Part shown: positions 35,380 through 47,500 of the stretch, in pieces
Numbering within the stretch: position 1 is the stretch's first letter
Layout of the letters: each line of letters starts with the position of its first letter
Assembly (NCBI GenBank): GCA_034509425.1
Contig: JAVTVJ010000372.1
Span: 1,178,001-1,242,000, forward strand
Direction of reading: 5' to 3'
From: Eopsaltria australis
Taxonomy: Eukaryota; Chordata; Aves; Passeriformes; Petroicidae
Length of the DNA: 64,000 bases
Position numbers and translations under genes: made by a program
The notes under the pieces: model-generated
Seen by the model: the letters and a program-made list of their open reading frames with translations, nothing else
Databases searched by the model: none
What the model was told of the DNA's origin: nothing

Positions 35380-36670
35380 AGAAAGAATAATTGTCATGAG
35401 GGACTTGAATCCAGGATGCAATGGTGGAAGCTCCACTTCGTGCAGAGGATAGAAAAGCCTCTAAAAATGATGGATGATAGACAATGGTTTTCTAACACAA
35501 AACATACTGGGTTTGACAATGAGTAATTTTATGTTGGATCTTGTTCTGATGTGTGTAAATGTATTAAACACTGTGCAGCAGCCTTTAGTGGCTATGGATC
35601 TGATGATCACAATCTGATTGTAAGTAATATGTAACTTGTACTTAATATATTAAAAGAGAACAGTCCTAACAACTAGCACATTTGTGAAAGTTAGGGAGAA
35701 GTGATGAATAAATTTGCCTCCAAGGAAAATTGGAGATGTAAAAATTTGAATGAAAGCAGGGAGTTCCTCAGCAAGAGTTTATTATTTGGCTAGTAAGTCT
35801 TGATTCCACACTCCTAGGATATAATTTGCTAAAATAAATTCTGGTCCAGTGGAAAAACAGGGCTATAATCATCCCCAAATATCTGAAATGTAGGAACAAA
35901 AATAGAGGTAGTTGTAAACAACTTGCATAAATTAGAAATTGTGGTATTATTAGGAGAAATAAAAATTAATACAAAGTCCCTGGTAACAGAATAGGGATAA
36001 GGATACTAGGATATTATCTTTGGGAGGAGGTAGGCTTGATGTTAGAGAAAGCAGACAATACTGACAGTGATGAAGTAAAAAAGACAGAAGTAATTAGGAT
36101 TTCTCATCTCCATTTGGAAATATATACAGTGACATACTTTATCACCTTCCTAGCTCATCAGCACTGAAAGAAAACAATAGAGATCTGCTAGGGATAAACA
36201 TTTTTATACCGTCTGTCTTGGCTAAGTTGCACTTAAGAATCCTGAAAGAGTTGGCCGAGGACATCTCTGTTTCACAGATGTTCATTTTTAAAAAGTCTTG
36301 AAATCTTGGGGAACATCCAGAACGGAGGAAGAATTGCAATATTGTGCCAGCAAACAAACAGCAGAAATGAGATTATTCAGACAGCTGTAGCCTGGTCTAC
36401 CTGGCATCACCTTCCAATCAAATAATGGACAGTCTGGTATGGAAATCCGTTGATAAGAAATGAATTTTCACATTAATGCAACCGAAGTCTGAACAAATGG
36501 TTTGGGTAAATAAAATGGGATTTACTTTTAGGAATGACAGATTAAGTTGATTTTGGTAACAGCACATTACGGACTGTTATTGTATCAAATGTTATTCTGA
36601 CTGAAGTATCAGCACTGCATGATATCAACAAGGTGAACTTGGAGTCTATTGTGAATCACATGACAAAATC
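35380..36670 (+). mobile_element. Ancient CR1/L3-type LINE, degraded ORF2 relic
   Basis: Blocks resembling a CR1-clade ORF2 occur in sense order on the plus strand. 'gagggacttgaatccaggat' (35399-35418) corresponds to the endonuclease 'GDFN'-type segment. Codons at 35599-35619 read S-D-D-H-N-L-I, close to the SDH signature at the end of the endonuclease domain but with one extra D codon. Around 36237-36260 'atcctgaaagagttggccga' matches the reverse-transcriptase block that in CR1 reads 'LKELAD'. 'tagcctggtctacctggcat' follows at 36387-36406, where the family has 'YRPVSLT'. Many stops and frameshifts make it non-functional. Confidence 0.55.
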
Positions 36671-38096
36671 TTAAAAGCCTAGCCAGTGGGTACCTTCACT
36701 AAATAGAAATGCTTTCAGCAGAGCTACAGAATAGTGGCTTCTCCCTCCAAAACCGTGTGAATCTTCCCTCAGTGCAATGGAAGTAGGTGTGGATCTATCC
36801 CTGTGGACATTTCTGAAAGATACAAATACTGTCAAAGTGATTTCTTGTGATGATTACACAAGGTAATGCAAATCATTTGGTCCAATAAAAAAATTATTTG
36901 TTTAACTGAGCCAGAGATATGAAGATATTTTTTCTCTTTGTTCAGTTGTTCTCAGTTCCAGTCTATTGTTTCTGAAAGGAAAGGTGATGAGTTGGAGATT
37001 TTGGAAAAAAATCAACAAAATCCTCCAAACCATGAGAATGCTGAAGAAACAGACTTTTGGTGACAGAATTAAAATAAAAGAGCAGGGGGGTTTTATTAAC
37101 AAAAATTTAATGTTTAAGTAGGATGGGAATGTTTAACAATAAATTTTTTATTGAAAAAAGATGCTTTCTGGAATAAAAGTTCTGTTAATTTTTTCTTTCA
37201 CTTGACTATTTTTTTTTTTTATTCAGCTTTTGAAAATGTTGATATAATTCATACCAACATTTTTGAAACCATAAAGGCCATTTTTATACTTTAAAATGGT
37301 TCATTTTTTCTGAAATATAAGCTAATTCTGGTAATAGGCAGTTATAAAAACAGAAAATGGTATATTCTTCCCATCTGAGAAAATGAAAGTCCAAAGAATT
37401 ATTCAAATTTTGTTGCTCTTGGAATTCTATTGGTGAGCATTTTGAATATCTTAGATGGGAAAGATGGCTGTTTTTGGGGAAAAAAAAGATCAGAACAACA
37501 TTGTTTTGTTATGTAAGAGAGAGATTACTTGATTATAGAATATGAATAATTTCAAACAGGAATAGAGTACTAGGAGACAAATTTGAAAATAAATATTTAC
37601 ATAACAAAAACGAATGCAGCCATAGCAATTTAAGTTATTATTTCTATACTGAGTCCAGTAATTGATAAGACTAAAATTTATCTTCTGGAAAGACAGCCAG
37701 TTTTGAATCCATGTCTTCAAAATAAAATATTTCATCATTTTCCTTGGGAGATAATTTCAGTGATCAACATATGAATACTTTTAGCAAGATGCACTTCTGC
37801 TTTGAAAAAATCTGTCTCTTGCATCCTACTGTTGACTCTTATAAAATTGTCATGTTAAAGTAGTCCTTTAAATCCTGTTGGTTTTCTTTGCCACATAAAT
37901 TTTTATTTTTCATAGTCAAGTTTCCCCTTCAATTAGCCATGCCATACAAAGAGGTAACCAAAGCTGAAAAGAAGACTTTATGCTAAATCAAAGAGCCAAG
38001 TCCAGTTTTTGCCTAAAGAGAAATTTTATTTGAAACCTGGTACTTCCGTTCCAGCTGTCAAAAATATGGATCCATAGAAAATAAAGATATGAGATA
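36671..38096. other. AT-rich non-coding stretch
   Basis: Nothing recognised beyond short T and A runs, including a T-tract at 37210-37220. It may contain further unrecognisable LINE sequence downstream of the ORF2 relic. Confidence 0.45.
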
Positions 38097-38440
38097 CAGA
38101 CCTCCAAGGGTCATTTTGTACTGTGGCTCAAGGCAGAATCAAATAAAGTTGTGTCATTCCTGCCAGATGCTTACCTAACCTGCTCTTAAAATCCTCCAGG
38201 GATCTGATAGATTCCTTAGGAAATCGATTCCAGTGCTTCATTATCCTTACCATTAGGTAATTTTCCATAATATCTGATGAGAACCTTCCTCAATGCAGTT
38301 AAAGTCCATTACTTTTCACTCTTGAAGACAAGGAGAGCAGATTATTGCTGTCCTTGTGCCTCAGACTTTCCACTATCTTCAGTAGTTCATTTCTTGAACC
38401 TCCCCTGTACGAAACAGTGATAGACTTGGCTTTCCTCAGA
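38097..38440 (-). mobile_element. Old CR1 LINE 3' fragment
   Basis: The plus strand carries 'cctaacctgctcttaaaatc', 'ctccagggatctgatagatt', 'cgattccagtgcttcattat', 'ccttaccattaggtaatttt' and later 'aatgcagttaaagtccatta'. These are reverse-complement CR1 3' blocks in the correct order, so the element is on the minus strand. Divergence is high. Its 3' terminal octamer repeat is not clear. Confidence 0.8.
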
Positions 38441-39564
38441 GTGCTCCAAAGTAGTGCAGTTGCTAAAGCCTTGCTAAGGCTGTATGGACTCTTGCTTAAA
38501 TTCTAAATGTATTCCTATTGCTATGTGGCCTTTGAGAAGTTGTTCATTCAGACATTGGCCATTGTTCTTAAAGAGCATGATCTCTTCAGAATGTTCATTT
38601 GACGCTGTTGGAGTGCATTTAAGTTCTTGTATTGTACATATTAGCAGGGCTACATGCCCTTGGAGATTTGAGATATCACAAAATGTAGTTCAGATCTGTC
38701 AGCCCAGCTTTCCTTCGTTGTTGAAATCTGATGTGATAGTAACCTTGCTTTTTTGGAAACATATTTTTCACATTTGAAAATGTCTGTCACAGTTTGGAGC
38801 ATCTCGCTAGATTACATCACAGTGGCATGCAACACACAGGAAATCTGAAAAATATGCTGCATTAAACTGCCCTTAAGGAAACTGTGGTATTCAAAATAGA
38901 ATATGTTTTAAATCTTACTGGCTTGTTTGTACAACTGGCCTGTGCTACGTAAGCCCCGTTGAAACTTGGAGGTCGTGTGCAGTAACCAGGTATCCCCTGG
39001 TTTTGGGTAAGTTCACTCATATTACCATGCACTCTGTTTAGAGGTGAGGGGAGCTGGGGAGGTTGGTGCTTTAACCTGAAATGAATTATTTGCCAAACTG
39101 TCTGATTGATAATGGAACTGGGATACAAAAGAATGAGACATTTATCATCTGAACTCAACTCAGTTTAGTGAGACTTTATTGACACCAGAACTTCTCTAAG
39201 ATCTGCCAAGGAATGTTAATCACTGTGCTATCTGTGAAGAGGAAAGGGATAACTCAGTATAGAAAGAACCCTTTATTAGAGTGCAGATAAATGTGAGTGT
39301 AGATAAAACCAATATACTTTGTTATATTCATCAAGGACGGCTCCCTTTATGAAATTTTACTTATTGTTGCCAAATGATTGATGTACTTGTTTTAAGTCAT
39401 AATTTCATCACGTATCCTTCTTCACAAGATATTGAGAGGGCACTGTGATTCTCACTCGATTTCAGACTTCAGAGCTGTGTCCAGTTTGCCACCCTATTTA
39501 ACCTCGAAATAAGTAAGGGGGAAAATAAATAAGTACCTTTCCCCTGCATTGTCTTTCCTTACCC

Positions 39565-39584
39565 TCTCCTCCTCCTCCTCCTCC
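39565..39584 (+). repeat. (TCC)n microsatellite
   Basis: Run of TCC/CTC units inside a pyrimidine-rich stretch. Confidence 0.9.
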
Positions 39585-42500
39585 ACTGCTCTCACCTGCA
39601 CCCTGCTGCATTTCCAGAATGTGAATGTGATTACAAGATGCCTTTGGGTGGACTGGAGTATATCACATTTCTTTAAGGGGACAGCAGCCTCTCTCCCATG
39701 GTGATTTGACTGAAGCCATTCTGGTCAGTTCCAGGGCCCTAAGTTATCATAGTGTGAATAGCAAAAGTAAAAATAACATACAAACAAAAACAGCCAAAAA
39801 ATAGAAAAGTTAGTGTTTTGTATTCTTTTCTTTTTAAACTAGCTCATTGAGCAGGTTGGGTTAGTTTCAATTGCTTTTTGTTTCTCATTCTTTAGGAGAG
39901 AAGTGGACTGTGGCCAGGTTTTCCTATCACAGCCCATCTGTGTTATGTGCTAGGGAGACAAAAGAAAAGATTAAAGATGTTACTGTGTAAAATGCTTTAT
40001 ATTTTGGGGGTGGGGAGTAGAGGAGGTAGGGAAGATAGAAAATTATTTCCAGTTGAAGACTGTACTCAAAAATTATCATCTTTTGTTGGTTTCAGTTGTC
40101 TGGGGAGTTTGAGATGAATGATGTTACAAATTGCTGATCGGATGTGTCAGAATTAATTTCTTCTTTCCACAATTTTTTATAAAGCTCGCTCTGGTTGAAC
40201 TTTGGGCTGCTTTCCTCTGGAAATAAATTTAAAAGTGGTTTGACATGAAGGTGTAAGTATGGAAAAATGTTAGCATAGTACTAAATATGTATGTACTAGA
40301 AAATAAAACTTCAGTCATCAAAGGAAAACTTGACCAATGTGTCAATCCATCATTTTTCCAAATGCTCCAGAGTCTTTAAATGCAAATTAACTGCCCAAAG
40401 ATATATTAAAAAGATATTATTCAGGTTGTAATGTCAAATACTCAGTGCTTGGAAATTGCTCTCCCATACAATGTGAATTAAAATCTCATGTGCATATGAA
40501 ATTGTCACTAATTGCATGGTCCAATATGCTTTCCTTCAGTGGGACCTTTTGCCATTTTTAAGGGAGGGAGTGGATGTTACTGAATTAGGGAACAATTATT
40601 ACTTATCATATGGCTAAGTATCTACTTGAACTATGAAGTCAGAATTATTCATTTCCCCATAGTATTTTTTGTCCTGTCCATGACTTTAAAATCTGGGGCT
40701 TTATATGTCCAAAATTCATGACAGTTAATCAACTTCCCTATACCCCTTTCAGGTACAGGGCAGCACTGTCACAACAGCTGTGAGGTGCTGAGGTAAAACA
40801 TTGTATACCAAAATTTAAATGTCAAATTTGAGATGCCAGGAGTGTGATTGATTGCCAAATTCAGCCATGTGTATGACAGTTTATGTTCAAAATACAGATC
40901 TTGTCATCTTTATTGACAGTTGTGAGTCACCAGCAGATGTGAAAATCATTTGGACACTCAGACAATGAATACTACACTAACAGCAAGTGCCTGGGTAAAG
41001 CTTGGAATACACAGCTTTCCTCCTATAGCTCACAAAGGCCAAAATGTCCTGCAGGATGTAAAAAAATAAAATAAATAAAATCTAAGAATGGTAATGCTGC
41101 TGAGAACAAATGTCATTCTGACCCTAGTTCTTTATTCAGGATCTATGAGAAGACTAAAATGGTCATGGAGGATGGAAATTTTCAAGATGGTTTTATTAAA
41201 AGTGAGGCTGATTTTTGCTAAGTTGCAAATGCAGACTGTTTTCTGAATATTATTTTTGACCATTTTTTTTCTTCAAGAGAGCAAAATCACAAACCTAATA
41301 TACAGAACTCTCTTTTTTGCTGGACTTCAAGTTTCTTAAATGAACAAAAGGAATCTTTGCTTCCTTGAAACAGATTTCAGATACTTTTGCCGTTATTTTC
41401 TTTTTTTCAGAATTGCTACCATACTAGTCGAAAATTAAAGTGAGTTTGTGATGGACACCAATTATGTAGAAGAAGCAATCTAAACTGTTAAACTATTGTT
41501 GAGGGCCACTGAAAAGGGAATTAAAATGGGAAATCTGGAGCAAGTTTCCTAACAGGCTGTGTCACCAGACACACAACTATTCAGAGTCTAATCCAGAGCT
41601 GATTTTGACAATGCATGTCCCTCCTTCGAGTTGCTTAGTTTTTATTATTCTTTCAGTTTGGAGAAATTCTGTGATTTCCCTATTGCTGTATAACACATTT
41701 GCCTGATCATCCATTCTATCACAACATTTTGTTTAAATGGAAAAGTATCATCCATGCTTTGCCCTTGAGAATACTGAGCCACATATGGTCTAGAATGAAA
41801 CATTGACTGAGTCAAGATGAGAATTTAGAACAGATTCCCCAGCAGTCACCCTTTTTCTTGCACATCTACCTCCTCCAACAGCATCAAGTGTGGCAAGGCT
41901 TTGCATTCACAGATGTGTTCCAAAATGCCTCACAGAGAATATACATGGCCAAAACTACGGCTTGTGGATTCATTTCTGGTTCCAGGTCAATGGTTGGTTT
42001 TGACATATAAAGCACTAAGTTATGTTGCTTTTTCTGACCCAAGACACCACATTTTATGGTGCTACACAATTGGAGATTAACAGGATATTTAAGAGGGCAC
42101 TGGGTGTTTTCAATAGACCCTGATGTAGGAGGTCCTGAAATGCATGATGTGAGATCTGTGATGTAAAGAACAGTGGGTTTGAGGTTTTGAGAATTTAAAG
42201 AGTCTCTGTTGACAGTTCCTGGCAGGTCATCTGAAAGGTAATAGGTAAATTACTTCTTATGAGTTTAACCCTTGATATCGTAATGGGGTCTGCAAGAAAA
42301 TTTTGCAGGGCATGGAGAAACAAAAGGCTTAATTCAGCCTGAAAAGAGAGGAATTGCAGAGAAAACTCAGAAACTTTACCAGAACTCATGTATTTAAGCA
42401 TGTGCTCATGATCAGCATGATTAGAGCTACAGATGTCACTGGAACTGCTCATAAGCTTAAAGATAAACAAATGTTTAAATATTTGACCATATAGGGCATT

Positions 42501-44261
42501 CTGCACCAGACCAGAAGTTATGGTAAAACAGAAGAAATGAGACTGGACAAGTGACTTTAAGGTGTGAAAGGCAGGTGTTTCGGAAGGAATGGATTTGTTT
42601 TTAAAGGTTTCATTTATCTCCTAAATTAAATTTATCGTAACATTGTTGTGCCTCTTTTCTCAAAAAGATATTCTAATAGGTTTTCTCTTTTATTCTGTTT
42701 ATTTTAGAGAGAAAACTCCCCCCATAATTATTTTAATTACAGTTCAGTATAAATAATGGAGACTATTACTGGCAATATTTCTAGTTAAAATATCCCAGAT
42801 TTAATATCAGTTTTCTCCGAAATTCTAGATATTTCAAAAGTAAATACCCTTATTTCCAAACTCCTCCATCTTCATTTTCAGAATGCTTTTAATGGTGACT
42901 TTGGAACAGTTGAAAAATCAATTTTATGTCCCTTGGAAATGCTGAGATGAAAAATCAATCCTTCCCTTTGGGTTTCAAAGGAAGTTAACCATTGATCTTT
43001 AGTACCATTTAAATATGATGGATTCAGATTTAGTGCTAAAAGCTTGCATACATCAATCTTCTCTTGGTGACTGTAGAGCTAGCAGAGCATATCTCAGTTT
43101 TCCAGGCATGTGAAAATCCTGAGAGGTCAGATGTTGCAGTTTAATGGACAATTTTTCTATACAAGCTGGAAGAAAACACCCTTCAGGTGTTAATATTGCA
43201 AATTTGCACTTTTGCTGGTCAACCATTTCCAGTGTTCTGCAGCTTTAGCTCTTCCTTGCATCCTGCTCCTCCACAGCAGCATTGGTGTTGTCCATGTTTC
43301 CACTCCCAGAAGAGGTTGTCTTTCCATTTCTACTGTGAGCTGGGATAGCAGGAAAGCCAAAAGTGCTGTCTGCAGCTGTGGAGAGTCAGAGTTGGCTTGG
43401 GTCTGGGGAGGCACAGCCTTTCTGGCTGTGTCTACAGGAGCTGGAGAAATGAATCATGGTTCATTCTCTGGCACTAAGTTCAGCTTGTGTGCATGCACTT
43501 CAACTTGCTGACTTTCCCCCAAAACAAAGTGGCTACATCCAAACGGCCTGTGAGGAATGGTGCCTGGCTATGCTGATCCCTGAGCCATGCTGGCCTGGTG
43601 TCAGGGGGAATTCTAGCTGACACAGGCCAAAAGTCTGCCAGGAAGCGCTGCCAATGGTTAGCAGAATGAAGTGATGTTTGCCAATCTGCTGGCTCTGATG
43701 AGTTTTTGGTGTAAATAGTGCCTCTGGAGCTCATCTTGAGTTGGGAAATCTGGGCATTGAGCACCATCCTCACATGTCCTAGGGAGGCAATGTTCCTATC
43801 CCTGCCGTGCTGCTGATGGAAAGGAAGGGCAGAGGGACCCAGCACCCCTCCTCCAACATGCCCTAAGAATGCCCACTCAGGCATGGTTAATGTTTTACAC
43901 CAGGACAAAAAGATAGTTGTCTAAAGAGGATGAGCACATGCAGCTCCATGGCCTTTACCTGCACTGGTGATAAGCAAAACCCTGTGGTCCCCACATTAGT
44001 GGCCTGCATTTCAAGCCCATTAGCCACCATGCCCTACTGTGACGGACTTTCTAAAGATGAAGGTTCTTCTGAAGATCTCCTTTAAAGGCCTGTATTTCAT
44101 ACTGAGCTGATAATAATGCAACTCCATGGATCTCAGAATAGAACTTTGTTCATCTTCCTTATTGAGTGTGGGCTGCTCGCTGGAGGGGAGCACTTTTTGG
44201 TGCTGGGTAACCATCCAGCATAATGGCTTTTATGAATTTCACTGGTATGTACTGTAATAAC

Positions 44262-44345
44262 ATTAATCATGATGAACTCATTTGGCACTAATAGGAATGT
44301 CATATGTACTTGTATAAGAATATTCACTGTAGTTCATCATTAATT
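44262..44345. repeat. Inverted repeat carrying ATTAAT/ATGATGAAC motifs
   Basis: attaatcatgatgaact (44262-44278) and agttcatcattaatt (44331-44345) are inverted copies differing by a three-base insertion and the end base. They flank about 52 bases. The AT-rich, non-repetitive surroundings would fit a regulatory element with mirrored homeodomain-like sites. Confidence 0.6.
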
Positions 44346-44554
44346 AACTGGGCTATTATTTTAAAGTGTTACCAGACATGGTATGTAGAAATGGTTTACT
44401 TTGCAATCTCCTAGTGTTGAAATCATGTAGGCTCTTTTGCTATGGTTTATGTCAGAGAAAATCACAACAGAAAGAGCAAAGAATCCCAGACTAAGATAAT
44501 ACATTTCAGCTGTATAACCTTTGGAAACAAGAATGTAGGACTTGCCATATAGGC

Positions 44555-45400
44555 AAAGTGCTATGAATGTTGTGGCCTATCTAGTCTGGTCTCCTGTTTC
44601 TCAACATGTTCTGTGCCAGATACACCAGGTATAAAAGAGAAAGAACACAAATGGGGAATTGTATTCTGAAAACCAGAACTTTAGTATATCCTAATAATAA
44701 GCATTTACTATTAAGTACAAAGTTTACATGGTAGTCTTTTGCAAAGGTCACTCATCCAAATAAACAATATCAGCTGTTTCTTCTTTACTCATTACTTTGT
44801 TGTCATGCTTAAAGAGTTCTAGAGAAACCACTTCTGTTTTAGATTGAGGAAAAATAAAGAAACAGGTTTGGAAGGAAATGCTGGCTGCTGATGCCTTATC
44901 CCCTAATAGTCTATCCAACCTTTCTTGAGTGCATCAAAGTTCAACCTGAAATTAGATGGGTTTCTTGCTACTGTAAGACTGTTGCAGATCTACAGCCCAG
45001 TTACAAACCTTCTACTTGCCAAATGTAATGTTTTTTGCTGCTAATTATTTATTGTGCTAACCCTGACTTTCCAGTTAAATAGTACTTACTCTTCTCTGTG
45101 TTTACTCTTTTGATATATTTATGGAGCAGGCCATTCTAACTTTATTTGCTAGACTAAACAAATTATGTCTTTTAATTACTCTCATAAGAAAGGTTCTTCT
45201 TTTCCCCTTAATGTCTTATTGACTCCTATTTCCTCTATTCTCCTGTCATAGTTTAACTGTCAAGACTTAAAACTGATTTTGGATCAGTGGGACTGTAAAC
45301 AGTACAGCAAATGTCTTGATGCTACTTTTAACAATAGAGTTTATGTTTCTTCATCTTGCATGAAATGCCTCTCCCTCCTTTCCCTCTACATCTTAAGTCT
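44555..45400 (-). mobile_element. Ancient CR1 LINE 3' relic, long fragment
   Basis: Recognisable reverse-complement CR1 blocks occur in order: 'gtggcctatctagtctggtc' near 44570; a weakly matching middle; 'cttttgatatatttatggag' at 45107-45126; 'gctagactaaacaaattatg' and 'ctcataagaaaggttcttct'; then 'gggactgtaaacagtacagc' near 45290 and 'catgaaatgcctctccctcc' near 45360. This matches the tail and 3' coding end of old amniote CR1. The 44640-44860 interval may hold unrelated inserted DNA. Confidence 0.65.
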
Positions 45401-47187
45401 TGAATATTGCCATTGAAAAATTCATCCAGATTTTTTCCATCTTAATAATTTCCAACCAATGGACCTACAGCTTCCAGCAAGTGATTTAGTTACACAACTG
45501 TAACAGTGATAATCATACCGATGGCTTTAAGTTGTTTCTAGAGACAAGAGAATAATCCAGGGTCTATGAGATTTTTGTGAAGTGAATGAAGAGAGGCTGC
45601 AGCCTCACAAGCTGATTCAAAATCACAACTTAGACAGTTAACCTGGGTTAACCAAGAATTTTGTGTGTGATTAAAGCTTGTTCCTGCTAACTTTCATCCT
45701 TTTTCTGCTACTCCTTAGAATCACCTGGTAGGAAAGTCTGTATTGGTGAAATCCCTGGACCTGTCCCCTGCAGCTCTAAGAGATGCCTTCAGGTGATTAT
45801 TGACTACTGGAAATAAAACAGTCTGAAGACTTTTCCTTGAGGATGCTCAGTGGAAGAATAAGACAGTTCTTGTTTCTGCCCCTCACTCCTCCAGTTATAA
45901 TCAAGTGCCCACATAAAAGTTACTGGAACCTCTATTTTCTCTCTTATAATTAGCAATCCTAATCCTGACTTTGACTCTTTTGTGAATGTGTGAAATCTAA
46001 GTAGATCAACTCACAAGTTTCCCTTAGCCACAAACTATTTCATAATCAAATAGATTAGTTTTGTCTGTTATAACCTGATCCAGAAATATCCACATGCATT
46101 TCAGTCTGTCCTTCAGCTTCTGATCTGTGCCTTCATGTATCTTTTTATTCATGATTAATCTTTGTTGTGATACACTTCTAGAGAGGTACAAATATTGACT
46201 GAGAAATACAACATAATCCATTTACTTAGGGGTTTGATTGTTTTACTTTCTTCAAAACTGCTCTTCAAATCTCTGTCATTGATCTTTGCAATTTCCAGGA
46301 ATACATTGGCACAACTGCCTTGCATTAAGCACCAAAGCCATGAAGAGTTACGTGATGTTATGAGATGAAAATTCTGCCATGCTGAACTGATGAATTATTC
46401 TAATAAAAGAAGCTCTTCTCATAGCACAGGTTTTTACTATTGTGGATTCTTTAAATGGGAAGAGAATTTCAAGGGCATAGCCTGATCACATTTACAAAAA
46501 CCCTTCAGAAGAAAAGGATGTCCAAGGGTAGAGAGACTAAAGGTGTTTTTAATCTCAAATTCCCTGTGAAGTCAGCTCTTGTGTTGAAATTTATTATTGT
46601 TTTAATTTTATTTTTCAGAGATCTAATTGCAATGCCAGAAAAACAGGATTTGAATTGCCCTATTTCGAATTAATAAATTAAAATTATATATGTAGATGTG
46701 TGGAAAATTCCTTTGGAACAGTCATTTGCTTTCTTCAATAGGTTTACTGAAATAAAAAGAGAAATATAGGTCATTTTTTCTCATTCCACACTCACTACTG
46801 ATTTTAAAGTATCAACAAACTTAAGCTAAATGTAAAGTTAAAATTGCTTTGTTAGATTTATGCACTGAGTAAAAAGATTGTTTATCCCTGTGAACCAGGT
46901 GGTCTTGATATATACAAACTCCAACAAATGAATGTACTGATAAGTGAAGTGAAGCAAGACAATTTAAGAGCCAATGAGTAATAACTCAATATGGAGGTGC
47001 CTTGTGGTGTGTTCCAAAGTTTTTTACAGGTCAGGGGAAGAATAAGTTCCAAATTAGGGTTGCCATAACTTGTGGTCACTCCTCGCCTCCTTGCTGTATA
47101 TATCACTAAAGCTTTCATGCAAGCAACTCTGCCAGCTTCAACTAAAGCTTAAACATTGATCAGTGTTGTCCAAGGGGATCACTGACT
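45401..47187. other. Non-coding stretch, nothing recognised
   Basis: AT-rich, with frames of at most 78 codons and no repeat that I can name. Confidence 0.5.
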
Positions 47188-47500
47188 CATAGAATGGGCT
47201 GGGCTGGAAGGGGCTTTACAGATCATCTCGTTCCAACCTCTTTCCATGGGCAGAGATGCCACCCACCATACCAGGTTGCTCAAAACCCCATCCAAGCTGG
47301 CCTTGAACACTCTCACGGATGGGGTATCCACAACCTATCCCAGTGCCTCACCACCCCCACAGTGAAGAATTTCTTCCTAATCTAAACCTACCCTCTGTCA
47401 GTTTGAACCCATTCCCCCTTGTCCTATCCCTCCATGCCCTTGTGAACAGTCCCTCTCCAGCTCTCTTGTAGCTCTTTTAGGTACTGGAAGGTACAGTTGT
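47188..47500 (-). mobile_element. CR1 LINE 3' fragment, avian type
   Basis: The plus strand begins 'tcatagaatgggctgggctg' and proceeds through 'acagatcatctcgttccaac', 'tgccacccaccataccaggt', 'agtgcctcaccacccccaca', 'gaatttcttcctaatctaaa' and 'cccccttgtcctatccctcc'. These are classic reverse-complement avian CR1 tail blocks, giving a minus-strand, 5'-truncated copy of roughly 310 bases. It is one of the less diverged copies here. Confidence 0.92.

Larger units (their letters stand above)
38441..44554. other. Non-coding stretch, no gene recognised
   Basis: About 6.1 kb. Frames include 142 codons on the minus strand (43480-43908, from TTG) and 103 codons on the minus strand (42195-42506), without family features. 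A (TCC)n microsatellite and an inverted repeat are listed separately; an (AAAT)n run lies at 41060-41082. Confidence 0.5.

Noticed and set aside
43480..43908. 142-codon minus-strand frame as a gene
   Set aside because: Non-ATG start, no motif, and an antiparallel frame overlaps its end.
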